Assembly (NCBI GenBank): GCA_902729315.2
Contig: LR746269.1
Location: 6,960,731-7,024,730, forward strand
Reading direction: 5' to 3'
DNA from: Spirodela intermedia
Taxonomy: Eukaryota > Streptophyta > Magnoliopsida > Alismatales > Araceae
Length of the DNA stretch: 64,000 nt
This document shows positions 49,746 through 60,423 of this stretch, in pieces. Every line of letters starts with the position of its first letter. Position 1 is the first letter of the stretch. The notes under the pieces are model-generated. The model was not told where the DNA came from. It did not search any database and saw only the letters and a list, made by a program, of their open reading frames with translations. The translations under genes and the position numbers were made by a program.

Positions 49746-49941
49746 TAGGGGTGCGCCGGGCCAATGCAGCAGTGCAACGCAAGGGCGACGCGCGAGGGCC
49801 CCAGTGGCAAGCCACTGTGGTGGGCCCTCCCCCAAGAGAAATTAATTTAATATCATGTGGGCCGATGGCCCACGTATCAGATATTAAACTGATAAGAACA
49901 GATACTACACTTGATCTTAGCCAAAAGGCCGAGAAAGGTAT
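49746..49941 (-). ncRNA. U2: U2 spliceosomal snRNA
   Basis: On the minus strand the RNA begins ATACCTTTCTCGGCC at 49941. The branch-site recognition element GTAGTA lies at 49908-49903, RNA positions 34-39, where plant U2 has it. The following stem-loop II region (TACGTGGGCCATCGGCCCAC) and the AATTAATTT region near the Sm site match U2, as does the 3' part with GCCACTGGGGCCCTCGCG and GCACCCCTACCAA. The 3' end near 49746 is set by the usual ~196-nt length. Both upstream plant snRNA promoter elements are present, which supports an active gene. The RNA pairs with intron branch sites in the nuclear spliceosome. Confidence 0.97.
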
Positions 49942-49966
49942 GCTTTAAGATATAGCCCAATGGCCT

Positions 49967-50015
49967 TATTTATAGCTATCTTCTCCCAGAACTCTCAAAT
50001 CTTCCAATATGGGAC
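49967..50015 (-). promoter_or_regulatory. U2 snRNA promoter: USE and TATA
   Basis: In the gene's orientation, GTCCCATATTG (50015-50005) matches the plant USE consensus RTCCCACATCG with two or three differences. TATAAATA (49974-49967) lies about 30 bp before the RNA start. The USE-to-TATA spacing of roughly 30-35 bp is that of Pol II-type plant snRNA genes (about 10 bp shorter for Pol III). Confidence 0.88.
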
Positions 50016-50827
50016 TAAAAGAATTAACGAAGCCGCCTAAGTTCGACCAGTTCGTTCAGTCTCGGCGGACCCAATGATCTCGACCGGCCGTGCAATAGGA
50101 ACATTAGTGTAAAAACCTAAACAAGGGAATGAACAGTCTAATCAAATTGCACGCTGGAAACCAAACAAAAAATCGCTGCCATACTTGTTTTGGTTGATGA
50201 TACGCTCAAGAACATCAGTTTCTCTCTGAGAAAGTACACGCATTACGATAACGATCTCAAATATTTTGAGAGTATTAGTTACAGAGAAAAAAAATCAAAA
50301 ATTGAATTCAGGAATCCAAACGGATCAACAAGATTACCCCATCTTTGTGTTTCATCTAGTTCAAGAGCGGATGCATCTACAAGTAGGGCTCTCTCTCTCT
50401 CTCTCTCTCTCTCACTCCGAAGAGCGAGCTCTCGCAGACCCAAGATGTGCCTTATGCCGTTGACTTTCTTGGTTGTTGAAGACGGTGGCGTCGCTGACCT
50501 GTAAATTACAGGTTATACGGGGCGGCGGAGGCGCAGACGGCTTCCATTGTCAAAGCCATAGTTTGTCGCTGGGAGGACGGCAGATTGCTGTTTCTGAGAA
50601 ATCAAACGGGCCCATCATGAGAACCCGAAGCTCTTATCGGGCCCTTTCTTATCTGATCAAAAAGGCAAAGTTAGAGCCCTCTCTCGTGTTCTGGTTTTCT
50701 TTTCGAAACGAATTTTGAGGCCCAAAGTGTAGGAAGAGCCCAATAAGACCGCGTTTCCATTTTAGGCCAGATAATTATATTATAAATAATACATCTATAT
50801 ATTTAAAACATTATTGTTAAAAAAGTT

Positions 50828-50855
<28 letters not shown>
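50828..50855. repeat. (GA)n microsatellite
   Basis: About 28 bp of GA followed by a G-run, just before the exon-like open stretch at 50860-50973. Confidence 0.95.
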
Positions 50856-50861
<6 letters not shown>

Positions 50862-52393
50862 CTTCGTTCCCGAGATCGGGAGGAATGTTCCCGAAGTTTT
50901 CCTGTTATGGAAAGATAATAGGACCGCTCGGTCCGAGAGCTTCTACTCCACCTTCTGCTACACCCCCGGCAAGGTAAGCGATTTGATCCACCTCCTCCTC
51001 CTCCTCCTTCTCATCGTCGTCATTGTCATCATCATCCTCCATCTTCTCCCTCTGGTGTTTAATTTTTATTATGGTTGTCTTTCCCCTTAACGCATTTCTT
51101 CTGACTTGCCCGATTTTCTGCTTCCGTCTCGCCGATCACGAAGTGAGTCCTGGTCGCGGCTGTTGCGGCGGCGAAGTTGCAGGCCAATGGATTCGGATAG
51201 TGAAGCCTTTCATATATCTCTGATGTGCTTGTAGTTTGCGTCGTCCACTGAAGCATCGAGGAGTAATTTTCATGGACGTCCGCATCGTGGAAAGTAGAGT
51301 TTCAGAAATGTTTCGAAAGAGAATTATGTGGATCTATCCTAGATTTTCGGATTGACGGGCTCATTGATGAAAAAAATCAGATTGCCTCACAGATTAAGAT
51401 GCGGGGATATACCTGAGTTCAGAAATCTCCCATAATTTTCGGAATGTTCGAGGGGAAGTGAGGATGGAGGTCTAAGATCCAGTGTGAGAGAGGCATCATG
51501 CCATGATCGTTTCTCGATGTCTTTAATTTACAAGTATTAGGGCATTATAAAATTGCAGTAACCTGAATGCTTCAGTTACTACGTTCTTGGAGATGAATCT
51601 AGGAGTTGTTTTGATATAAAACATCATTGGATGCTGGAATGTCAATCAAGACTCGATTCAGTTCTTCGAAATGATCTCGCCGCCGCCGATGGTGGTGAGA
51701 TTTGGCCGGCGGTTCGGTAGTGAGAGAGAAGATACCGGAAAGGCGGCTCTGACCACGGATTTCTGTTATAATGCGTTTGGACCGCTGGGATTGGTCCCGG
51801 GGTTAATGGGCCATCCCCTGGTGGGGGCGTCTGGTTCATTGCTGACCTGACCAGTTTAGCATTAGAGGCAGCCGATGGAAGGGAGAGAGAGAGAGAGAGG
51901 CAGAGACAGACAGACAGAGGCAGACAAGCAGAAAGAGGGAGAGAGGGAGAGAGGGAGGGACAGAGAGCACCCGGGCCTTCTTCTCCTGAGGACCCCAAAG
52001 CCGCCGTACAGAGAGAGAGAAGGAGATTGCGGCTCTGAAAAGACACGTCTTCTCAGAAGCCGGAGCTCAGATGGAGGGGGGATGAGTTGAGGACGAACGA
52101 TCAACCCCTCAACTGCGGCTACTCTCTCCCTTTAGGTTTAGCTGCCCGATACATTCTACCAATGGAGTTGAGAGAGAGAGAGAGAGAGAGAGAAAGCTGC
52201 AGGGCAGGGGGGTTGCAGAGGAGGTGAGGCGCATTCAATGAAAAGCCTGGCTGTCTTGGTCGAGACGCCGCTGCCAACGCTTTCAGTCGGCACTGATGGG
52301 CCGGTCGGTTTCTTGGTGCCTGAGCCTCTCCTTGGTTCCTGTTCCCTATGGCCAACACACTTCAAGGCCTTCTCTCTTCTCCCCTCTAGAGTC

Positions 52394-52398
<5 letters not shown>

Positions 52399-52427
<29 letters not shown>
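52399..52427. repeat. (CT)n microsatellite
   Basis: About 29 bp of CT repeat in the spacer downstream of the CLE gene. Confidence 0.9.
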
Positions 52428-52430
<3 letters not shown>

Positions 52431-52839
52431 ACTACAGACACTTCGGGCGATTAAAGATCTCAATTCGACGCGAATTCCACTAGCTTGCGGGCTCCTTGAC
52501 GTCTTTTCAGGAGTATATCTCCAATCCAAGTTGAACACCGCATGATTTGGTCATGACATTCACGGGGACTTCTACCTGGTTAGCCGGGAGACAGCACTCC
52601 CTAGAGATAGAGAGAGACAGAGACAGAGACACTGACGGATCAAAGCATGACAAAAATATGACCTTTGTTTCAAGGAACCAGACTGCATGTTGTGAACAAG
52701 GTCGAACTGTAGAGAGGCTGATCAGACGGAATCTGGGCCCGCCGTCCTTCCATTTACATTTTGAGATGAAGGCATTCTGGGGTTGGTAGAAGAAGACGAG
52801 AGGAGGAGAAGAGGAGGAAGGACTCTGCCCGTATCTCCA

Positions 52840-53100
52840 TCATCTATTGTGAAGAGGATTGGCGCCCGAATAGACTTTCCTCTCTTCGGCGGCGTAAACG
52901 GCACCCACGCCTCCTTCGCCGAGCTGAGCGCCGCCGGGGAGAGCGCCACCAGCCTCCACCCGCTGCCCGAAGCCGCCTCTCAGACGGCGGAGCCCGTCGA
53001 CAGCCGCTGCACCGCAGGAGCTCTGTGGCTGCGGGGGCGCCACAACCAGCAGCATCAGCAGAGCAAGGCAGCGGCCAGCTGCCGTCCTCTCCGCAGCCAT
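52840..53100 (-). CDS. CLE peptide precursor with atypical CLE box
   Basis: A single-exon, 86-residue precursor. The chosen ATG (53100) gives MAAERTAAGRCLALLMLLVV, a secretory signal peptide; an in-frame ATG at 53115 would add five residues, and an upstream frame to 53232 looks like leader. A variable Gly/Ala-rich middle follows, and the protein ends RKVYSGANPLHNR. The last 13 residues are the CLE box plus one Arg. R1, V3, G6, N8, P9, L10, H11 and N12 match the consensus RxVPSGPNPLHN. Pro4 is replaced by Tyr and Pro7 by Ala. Pro4 and Pro7 are the usual hydroxylation positions, and Hyp7 can carry arabinose. Arabidopsis CLE20 also departs from Pro at both sites, so this is probably a real CLE20-like, root-type peptide acting on LRR receptor kinases. 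Function is inferred. Confidence 0.85.
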   Translation of the reverse strand: MAAERTAAGRCLALLMLLVVAPPQPQSSCGAAAVDGLRRLRGGFGQRVEAGGALPGGAQLGEGGVGAVYAAEERKVYSGANPLHNR

Positions 53101-53115
53101 CCCCCGCCGGGGCAT

Positions 53116-54153
53116 ACCATGGGGCGGCGAAGAAGAAGAAGAAGCAGGAGGGTGGAGTAGGGAGAAGAAGCAGGAGGGAGGACTAGTGAGAAGCGGGACG
53201 AAGAGGGAGGAGAAGAAGGGTGTTAAGAACACTCACGGTAAGGCCCCCCACGACCACCCTCCTCCTTCGTCCACCTCGGAGTCCGCAACGTTGGCGGATT
53301 TCTCGCTAGTCGCAGAGGCAGTCAACACCGCTTCTGCGTTATAAAATTGGGGAACTTGCTGTCTGGATCGTCAATTCTTTACCGTTCTTGGATCCTCGTT
53401 CAGTTTGCAGAGATGAAAACCCGAGATGGCCCACCCCTTCATTCATCGGCTGAGGGGCACCGCGACGTTGACTTTTCTGGACGCGGCGTGTATGTTGGTC
53501 TTACGTCGAGGGAATTGTCAGGAGGCACTGCTTTTGACTTCCGCCCGCGGCGCCTATCGTGGGCCCGAGAAAATCTAGTTTGGCGTCACGTGCCGAAAAT
53601 AAAACTTCACGTGCCGAAAGACTGTCATCTGGGACTTTGATAGCCGACTTTAGTGTACAAATGTTCAGATAAAAATGGTTTGTCGAGGAAATATTGGCAT
53701 CCGACAAAGTCTATTCCCCACTAGATTAGTCTTCCTTTTTAAATAGGATAATACTTCAATATATAAAGCATGATTATTCCTACATAAATGTCGTATCATT
53801 CAAAGCATCATGTTTGCCTAAATTAGACAGCAATCCTTGGCCCATTCGGGACCTTCAAGCTGGCAAATTCCGTTCTTAGGGCAGCAGCTATCCAAAGAAC
53901 AACACCACCCAGAATACCAGTTAAGGGCAAGCAGAGTACACATTTCTCAAAAGGGCTTCTGGGTTCTCTGCAAGAACAATAATGGCAGCGTCCCTGAGGC
54001 CAAAATTAGAATGGCATGGATAGCCACTTATAGCAGTAGTAGTAGTAGTAGTAGTTAACGATAGCATAAGTGTTCTCAAGACGCGGATAATGGCAGAAAG
54101 GGGCGCCCCCAGCTTGCAAGGGAATGGTCCGCCTCTGGAATCAGCAGGGCCGC
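53116..54153. other. Intergenic region, CLE promoter and CPN10 3' side
   Basis: About 1 kb: the CLE promoter and leader plus the CPN10 3' UTR. A short TAG/GTA triplet run lies near 54031-54055. No gene is seen. Confidence 0.6.
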
Positions 54154-54420
54154 TCACTCATGCAGAGTCCCGAGAATGTCGTCATCCCTGTAGAGATGGA
54201 ACCTGAGAGAATCCAAGGGCAGATTAAAGAAAACAACAGACGGGATTTGTATCAGTGCTCTGCTTTTGGGTCACCCCATTAAGAAAGTCTTGATCTGCAA
54301 TCAAATGGAACAAAAAAGTCCAGCAAATCTTGTATGGCATGGTCGTCACGAGTCTTTCATGCATCCTTCTTCCACATAAATGCTATATATATATAGTATA
54401 CGTGCATGCACATTGTGTCT

Positions 54421-54463
<43 letters not shown>

Positions 54464-57260
54464 TTCAGGGGGGACTCTGGCCAGTTATCCTCCTCATTTA
54501 GTTCTTATACAGCAACGAGCCGTGCTTCCATATTCTTACTCTGATCAGCATTCCTGGCAGATCAGGGAGGAACCAGCTCATCCCCACATAATTGGCAGAT
54601 TTCCGGTCAACTCAGGACCCTAAATTGGTTCACTTAAACTGATTTGATGGCTCTTTAAACCATTCAAGATGGAATTGAAGAACGGAAAAGAAGGGATCAG
54701 CTCATAATGATTACAGCCCAATTCTGAGTGTCGTCCAGGCATCACCACTGAGAGAAGTCAAGATTTGAGTTTAGCTGAAAACCATAGAAAGAACACCATG
54801 CTATCAGCATTGAAAGGCAATTGCCACTGGAAACTATTATCTTGGGAGACAGAGGATCAGTAGATGCAATAAGCCAAGATGAACTCTGATAGAAAACCTT
54901 CTCATTTTAATAACACAACCTAGTAAAACACCATTACCTAGGACCAATATCATGCTGCATAGCAGGGGAAAAATTTGGAATTAAAAATAACCCATAGTTT
55001 TAAATGAAGGGTACTTCCGAAAATGAGCATGATTTGGTGCACAATGAGATGAGAAGACATTGAGAACAGACAATGACCCAGAATATTAAATGAAGATTGC
55101 TTCTGAAAATGATCATGATTTCGGAAGTAAGATGAAATATGACAAGGGAAGCCATTCGGATGCAGTACTAACCCAAAAATAAAGCTACATTAATCCTGGG
55201 AAGAAATCAGAAGAGCATACTCTTTGTCGCTGAGTTTCACTTCAGTGCCCCCATACTCAGGGAGAAGAACATGATCTCCTTCCTTGAATGGGACGGGGAT
55301 GAGATTTCCATTTCTATCACGAGCACCAGGACCCACTGCTACGACCTTGCCGCTGTTCAACTGATTAAAACACACAGAAGAAGAGTAACTCAAATCTTCC
55401 TTAACGAGAGAAGTGAACAGAAGAAAAAGAGTGAGACAAGACTGTCTGCAATGAAAAATTAGTCTGCTTAAGCTTTAACAGGAACCTAGGCTGGAAGATC
55501 AACAGTTTCCCTGAGAACAGCAGGTAATCAATCCAAACTCATAATGAGGGGCATACAGAAGCGTTCAAAAAAGATGGGCTTTTTTTAAAAAATAGAAATA
55601 AAAAACTAAGAAAATATAAGCTTTGGGAACCCGAAGAAAACTTGATCATTTTAAAAGGAAGAGTAAGTATTTTGGAGGGATGAAACAAGGCAACCATTAT
55701 TGAGCCAAGAATTATACACACAAAATGCTCCAACTGCTAAAATAAATGAACCAAGCTGATGACTGACAACGAAAGAATGAATGATATCCTAGGTATATAA
55801 TCAGCAGCAAAGCTTGGACCAATTGAACTGGAGTGTATCGAGATTTCGCTTTGCTACATAATATTTACGGTTCAAGCAGTGAAGCATCATAATATTTTTT
55901 AAGCAACACACTTACCATAATATTAGCTGGATTGTTCAAGAAAATATCAAATTTCAGTAAACGTTGTAATGGTAAAAATGACATCTTTCCAAAATAATGT
56001 ACCACCTAACACGTGCCTTATACGGTTTTTTTTCTTTTTTCCATATTTATTCGATTTAAGACAATAATCAGTGAATGTAGGAAAAGGGGGATCTCAACTA
56101 TCCAAATAACTAGGATATTAAATTTTGTAGAACTAGGTTCTGAACTTTAACAAATCTGTCGGTTTCCTTATGAATCCACAACAACTCCATCCAAACACCT
56201 GTTTGGACTCAGGGAGGCCTCATGGTTGATAAATTTATTTCTATCACCTACATAAACAGTTCATGAAATGCATATGCACGGGAGATGAGGCTGTGAAACT
56301 AACATACATTTTAATTTAAACAGATGAAGATATATTATTCATGTCAAAAAGCCCAAAAGACTCTTCAAATGCACTGACGAGGTTCTCAGGAACAAAGAGG
56401 TCATGAAGTATTCAAACTCCAAAAATAAACCAATGTCTTCCATTATGCTCTAAAGTGGCATAAAATGATAATGTAAAACTAACAGAGTGAACAGACGCAA
56501 AAACCTCTTCGATCCATACCGACCATACACAATTGACGGAAATCAGCACTTAAAGTGGGTTGAATGCACATGCATGCTTGTGTTGTATTTTCAAATCATA
56601 CAGGATATTCAACTACGAGTTGAAACTACGTGGTCTGAATTTATCATATGTTTTCAGCTTTTGGTCTTGTGCATAACCGTCAACGTCGAACATGCCCACC
56701 CTGAAGTCTGAGCTCGATTTTTCCCAAATATAGGCTGCATTATACTACCAAAAAAACATTCAGTGAGAATTTTCTCAAGGCCAATTACCATACATGGATA
56801 CCCATTGACAAGTCAGGTTTGTGTAAGAGCCGAGACCATCATAAATGGATACTCCAGTTTGCATAAATACTTATTCAGTGATATATTATGAAGTCGGATC
56901 AAATCCAACCAAAAAAATGGGAAATGAAAAGGATAATCACGCTCGGCGTCATAATAAAGGGAGCAAGACGGGAAAAAGAGGGAAAAACCTTGAAAAAAAA
57001 AAAGTGGAACCCACATCCCCCCTCCAACTAAACCCCTTGAAGGTAGATATGTGATCATCAGAAATATCCATCTATTTTAGGTCCAAGTAATTATCTGGAA
57101 GACAAACCTCGTCAGCTTGGAATCAACGGGATCAAATGAGCGTACGTACCTTGGTAGTCTTCTCCGGAAGGAGGATTCCGGCGTTGGTCTTGGTGGGGGG
57201 CACGACCTTCTCCACAAGCACGCGGTTCAGAGAAGGGAGCAGTCGCCTCACACCGGCCAT
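54154..57260 (-). CDS. CPN10: Mitochondrial 10-kDa chaperonin CPN10
   Basis: Three minus-strand exons: 57260-57150, 55360-55221 and 54202-54154, giving 99 residues with consistent phases. The protein reads MAGVRRLLPSLNRVLVEKVV, TKTNAGILLPEKTTK, then LNSGKVVAVGPGARDRNG, VPFKEGDHVLLPEYGG and, across the last junction, DKEFHLYRDDDILGTLHE. This is the co-chaperonin that caps the CPN60 ring for protein folding in the mitochondrial matrix. The mobile-loop sequence (PPTKTNAGILLPE) is intact. As in other plant CPN10 proteins there is no long cleavable presequence. A telo-box TAGGGTTT lies in the leader at 57335-57342. If the last intron were retained, translation would run YALLISSQD and stop, losing the final beta strand. 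Confidence 0.95.
54424..54459. repeat. (AT)n microsatellite in CPN10 intron
   Basis: About 36 bp of AT repeat in the last CPN10 intron, with a second short TATATATA stretch at about 54386-54397. Confidence 0.95.
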
Positions 57261-57496
57261 GGTTTCTGGAGAGCTCCTGCCAACCGCGCTCGCAGAAGAG
57301 GGAGACAAGATGGTGCTAATAGCAGGGGACAGTGTAGGGTTTAAGACGTTTCCGACTCGCGGTACTTTCGACTCCTATCATATTTGGACTGGGTTGGGTG
57401 GTCCAATTAAACCAGCCCAAAACGAATGCCACTTCTCCGGGCTTCCGTCGGTTCAAAACAGCCTCTTTTATTATAGTGAACGAGAGAGAGAGGGAG

Positions 57497-57775
57497 GGTC
57501 AGCCAAGTGATGTCCGAGCCCTGCCCCTTTCTCCTACTTGTCTTTCAAAGGAAAAAAGATGGGCCCAAAACAGCTTCAGGGCCCAATTGCATCATAATTT
57601 CATGAGAGGAGAGAGAGAGAAAGACAGAGAGAGAGACAGAGAGAGGGTCAGCCGAGCGTTGTCCAAGCCCTGGCCCTTTCTCCTACTTGTCTTTCAAAGG
57701 AAAAAAAAATGGGCCCAAAACATCTGCAGGGCCCAATTGCATCATAGTTTCATGAGAGAGAGAGAGAGAGGGTGG
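57497..57775. repeat. Two-copy ~149-bp tandem duplication
   Basis: Copy 1 starts at 57497 (GGTCAGCCAAGTG) and copy 2 at 57646 (GGTCAGCCGAGCG). Both contain TTTCTCCTACTTGTCTTTCA, a run of A, ATGGGCCCAAAACA, GCAGGGCCCAATTGCATCAT or a one-base variant, and TTTCATGAGAG, and each ends in a GA tract. Similarity is high, so the duplication is fairly recent. Confidence 0.88.
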
Positions 57776-58619
57776 AGCCGAGTAGTTGAGGTCATCATGG
57801 TCCAAGTGGCCTGAGTACCTCCTCTATGTATTGGGGAGATCCCTCCCATACACTCCTTAATCGCTATCTATCCTTATTAATGGGGAATTACTATACATAG
57901 GACCCAGATGATGGTTCCTTTAGCATGGATCTCAATCACCCCTATACACTACCATCGCTCTCTCCTTGGCATACCCACCGCATGCCACACTGCGTCTCCA
58001 CATGCTTTGCCCACAACCAAGCCTTTGACTTTCTTGTGTCCACTTGCACTCAAGCCTCTTTTGCTCATGCGTGTTGGACTAAGATGGTACTCGGATTCAG
58101 CATTGTTCATAGTAAGTCGCATCCTCAGAGAATTATGTTGGATATAGCCACCTAATTGAGGACCTTTATGATAGCAATCGCTTGCTATCATACTGGAATG
58201 GAAATGATCAAGCCAACTAGTCTTAGAACAATCCATGGCTGTCTGTGCTTTGGGTCAGACAGCCCATGTTGCCTTAGCCGAAAAACCAGAGCTCAGGTTT
58301 GACTTTTCATTATGACGTCATTCATTTCCATTTCCAATGCATTCATAAATCCATACACTTTCATTTTTACCTTATTTGTTTCCTGCTTTCTTTTTTCATG
58401 TGCTATTACATATTAAATAATACGGTTAGAGCATTAAAAATACGATTTTTCTCATCTTCATTCTGCTATTGAGTATCAAGAAAAAGAAGCCACATCCCGA
58501 AAAAGAATTCTGACGTCATTATTCTCCTCGCCAAAACTCTTTTACATGAAAATCAGCAGCAGGCAACGCCTCACTAAGCACATGATGTCTAAGAGAGAGA
58601 AAGACTCCCTTTATAGTGA

Positions 58620-58624
<5 letters not shown>

Positions 58625-58653
<29 letters not shown>
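58625..58653. repeat. (GA)n microsatellite
   Basis: About 29 bp of GA just downstream of the stop codon of the small plant protein gene. Confidence 0.95.
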
Positions 58654-58654
<1 letters not shown>

Positions 58655-58671
58655 GACATGGACTTCTGAGG

Positions 58672-59599
58672 CTAACCACTTGAGCTCCGGGAAGTGGCAT
58701 CGACATACCTCCGGATAACCTCGGAATTCTGATCTTCGGAAACCTGAGACCATTTGACCAGAAATGCCATCAATAGAGCGAGAAAGAGAGAGAGAGAAGT
58801 GAGCAAATGAACGATGCACAACCTTCTTGTGAACTGTCTGGAACGCCTTGCAGAACTTAGCAGCCGCCTCTGGACCCACCTGAGAGGAACAACACCCACT
58901 TTAGAAGCCCATCCCTTCGGATCCTATGTGTATATAAACAGCTCTAGAACCTTCAATTCAGCGGAAAAATATATTAAATAAATATTGCATATATGACAGA
59001 ATGGTGCAGTACCCATCGAGCATCAATCAGCTTGAATTATTGCAAAGGTATCAGAAAACGGGTCAATATCCAGAACATTTTTATTGGATAATAATGCAAT
59101 TCCCAGGTTGCATAAATAAATTTAAATGATATAAAATATAAAATAATAGCGCAATACCCAGCAAGCACATGGCAATTTAAACGACTTAATTTATCATATA
59201 TAATAATGCAAAACCCAGAAAAGATAAACCAACAAAAAGTTACCAAGGAATGCCCAGCAAGAGTGAAGAATGTTATAGAATAATGCAATGCCCAACAATA
59301 ATAGACAAATTTGCCTTCTCATTAAGCTTCCCTCCATCCCTCCCCCCTTCCCTTTGAGACAGAAAGCGAAGTGTAGCCAGAATTTGCCCATTAGGAAGGA
59401 GGAAACAAAGAGAAAGGATTGAAGAAAAAAGACATATTTAGCAAAATAAGGACACCCAGAATCTCTCCACCAGGAAATAATGGAGATCACGCCACATTCA
59501 TACCTTTATCTCAGCTGCAGACTTCAGCTTCTCCCAAAATGGATCTACCGAAATGAGAGGGCATTCCCATCAGTTGAGCTGTCCATCAGGCACAATACC

Positions 59600-59635
<36 letters not shown>

Positions 59636-60423
59636 AGCGTCGTCTTCTTTCTCCTCTTCAGTCTGAGCATTAGGACGCTCATTCAGCTGTTTCAGGATGA
59701 ACAAGCTTCAGATAGACTGGAATCGCAGCCACATTTTCGGCGAAATTTTCATAAACCAGGTTATTTCAACGACCCACGAGAGAATGTACGCACAGAGAAT
59801 CCTTGTTTTCATGAACATCAGATCCGAAGAACCAGACATTTTAAGAGATTATGCAGATGGAACCACAACCTGGAGCTCCTGCCCAGCTGGCGAGTAAGCT
59901 AAATGGCAATGACATGAGCATAAGGTGGATCATACCCAACGAAGAACCTTGGGAACAGAATAGGAAAAGCTCATACAAGCAATCAACAGATCAGTCATGG
60001 AGCTTCCAACTCTCCATCCCCCACCATTGATCGGTTGGTAGAGGGTAAGATTGCAGATCCAATGGCCATTTTCTATAAACACAAGAGCGATTATCTTCGA
60101 CAAATCCAGCCTAGAATCGGATGCTTTCTCTTGCTTTCCATCGAAGAATAGGAAGTCGAGTATCCGAGTGCCGATCAAGAAGGCGTAACCCTAGAACGAA
60201 CTTCAGAGAGATAAATCAAAGGGCAAGAAACGGATGAAACCGGCAGAGCGAGCCCTAGATGTCGCCATGGAGAGGATCCTCCGGGAAAAAAGAGAAAATC
60301 GAGAAGGATCAGAACTGGCGGCGAGGGAGAGTTCGAACAGGTGAGAGGGGAGATTACGCAGTAGTCCCGAGACCGCACGATCGGGAACAGGTCAAGGAGT
60401 TTCCTGAATTCGCGTTCCTCCAT
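58672..60423 (-). CDS. Conserved small plant protein, function unknown
   Basis: Five minus-strand exons: 60423-60358, 59686-59632, 59544-59504, 58879-58823 and 58743-58672, about 96 residues. The fourth donor could be 3 bp later, adding a Val. The sequence runs MEEREFRKLLDLFPIVRSRD-YC, LNERPNAQTEEEKEDDAA, DPFWEKLKSAAEIK, VGPEAAAKFCKAFQTVHKK and VSEDQNSEVIRRYVDATSRS. I recall the blocks EFRxLLxLFPxVRSRDY, FWEKLKxAAExKVG and FCKAFQxxHKxLV from uncharacterised plant proteins of similar size. There is no signal peptide, membrane segment or catalytic motif. The start of intron 2 goes straight from GT into a CT tract. The phase agreement of all five exons and the family blocks make the model credible. 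No function can be offered. Confidence 0.78.
59604..59630. repeat. (GA)n/(CT)n microsatellite at splice donor
   Basis: About 27 bp of GA on the plus strand; in the gene's sense the intron begins GTCTCTCT and the CT run is part of the donor region itself. Confidence 0.92.

Larger units (their letters stand above)
50016..52839. other. Intergenic region, no confirmed gene
   Basis: 2.8 kb between the U2 promoter and the 3' end of the CLE gene. It holds several GA/CT tracts (about 50391-50413, 50828-50855, 51886-51960, 52171-52193, 52399-52427). One open, exon-like stretch (50830-50973, plus strand) ends at a perfect AAG/GTAAGC donor, but I could not place it in a family. The other open frames are low-complexity Ser/Leu or Arg/Glu runs from the CT/GA tracts. 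Confidence 0.55.
57261..58671. other. Intergenic region upstream of CPN10
   Basis: 1.4 kb: the CPN10 leader and promoter, a two-copy tandem duplication (57497-57775), and the 3' side of the small-protein gene. Several GGGCCCAA/TTGGGCCC-type words occur in the duplication. No gene is seen. Confidence 0.6.
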
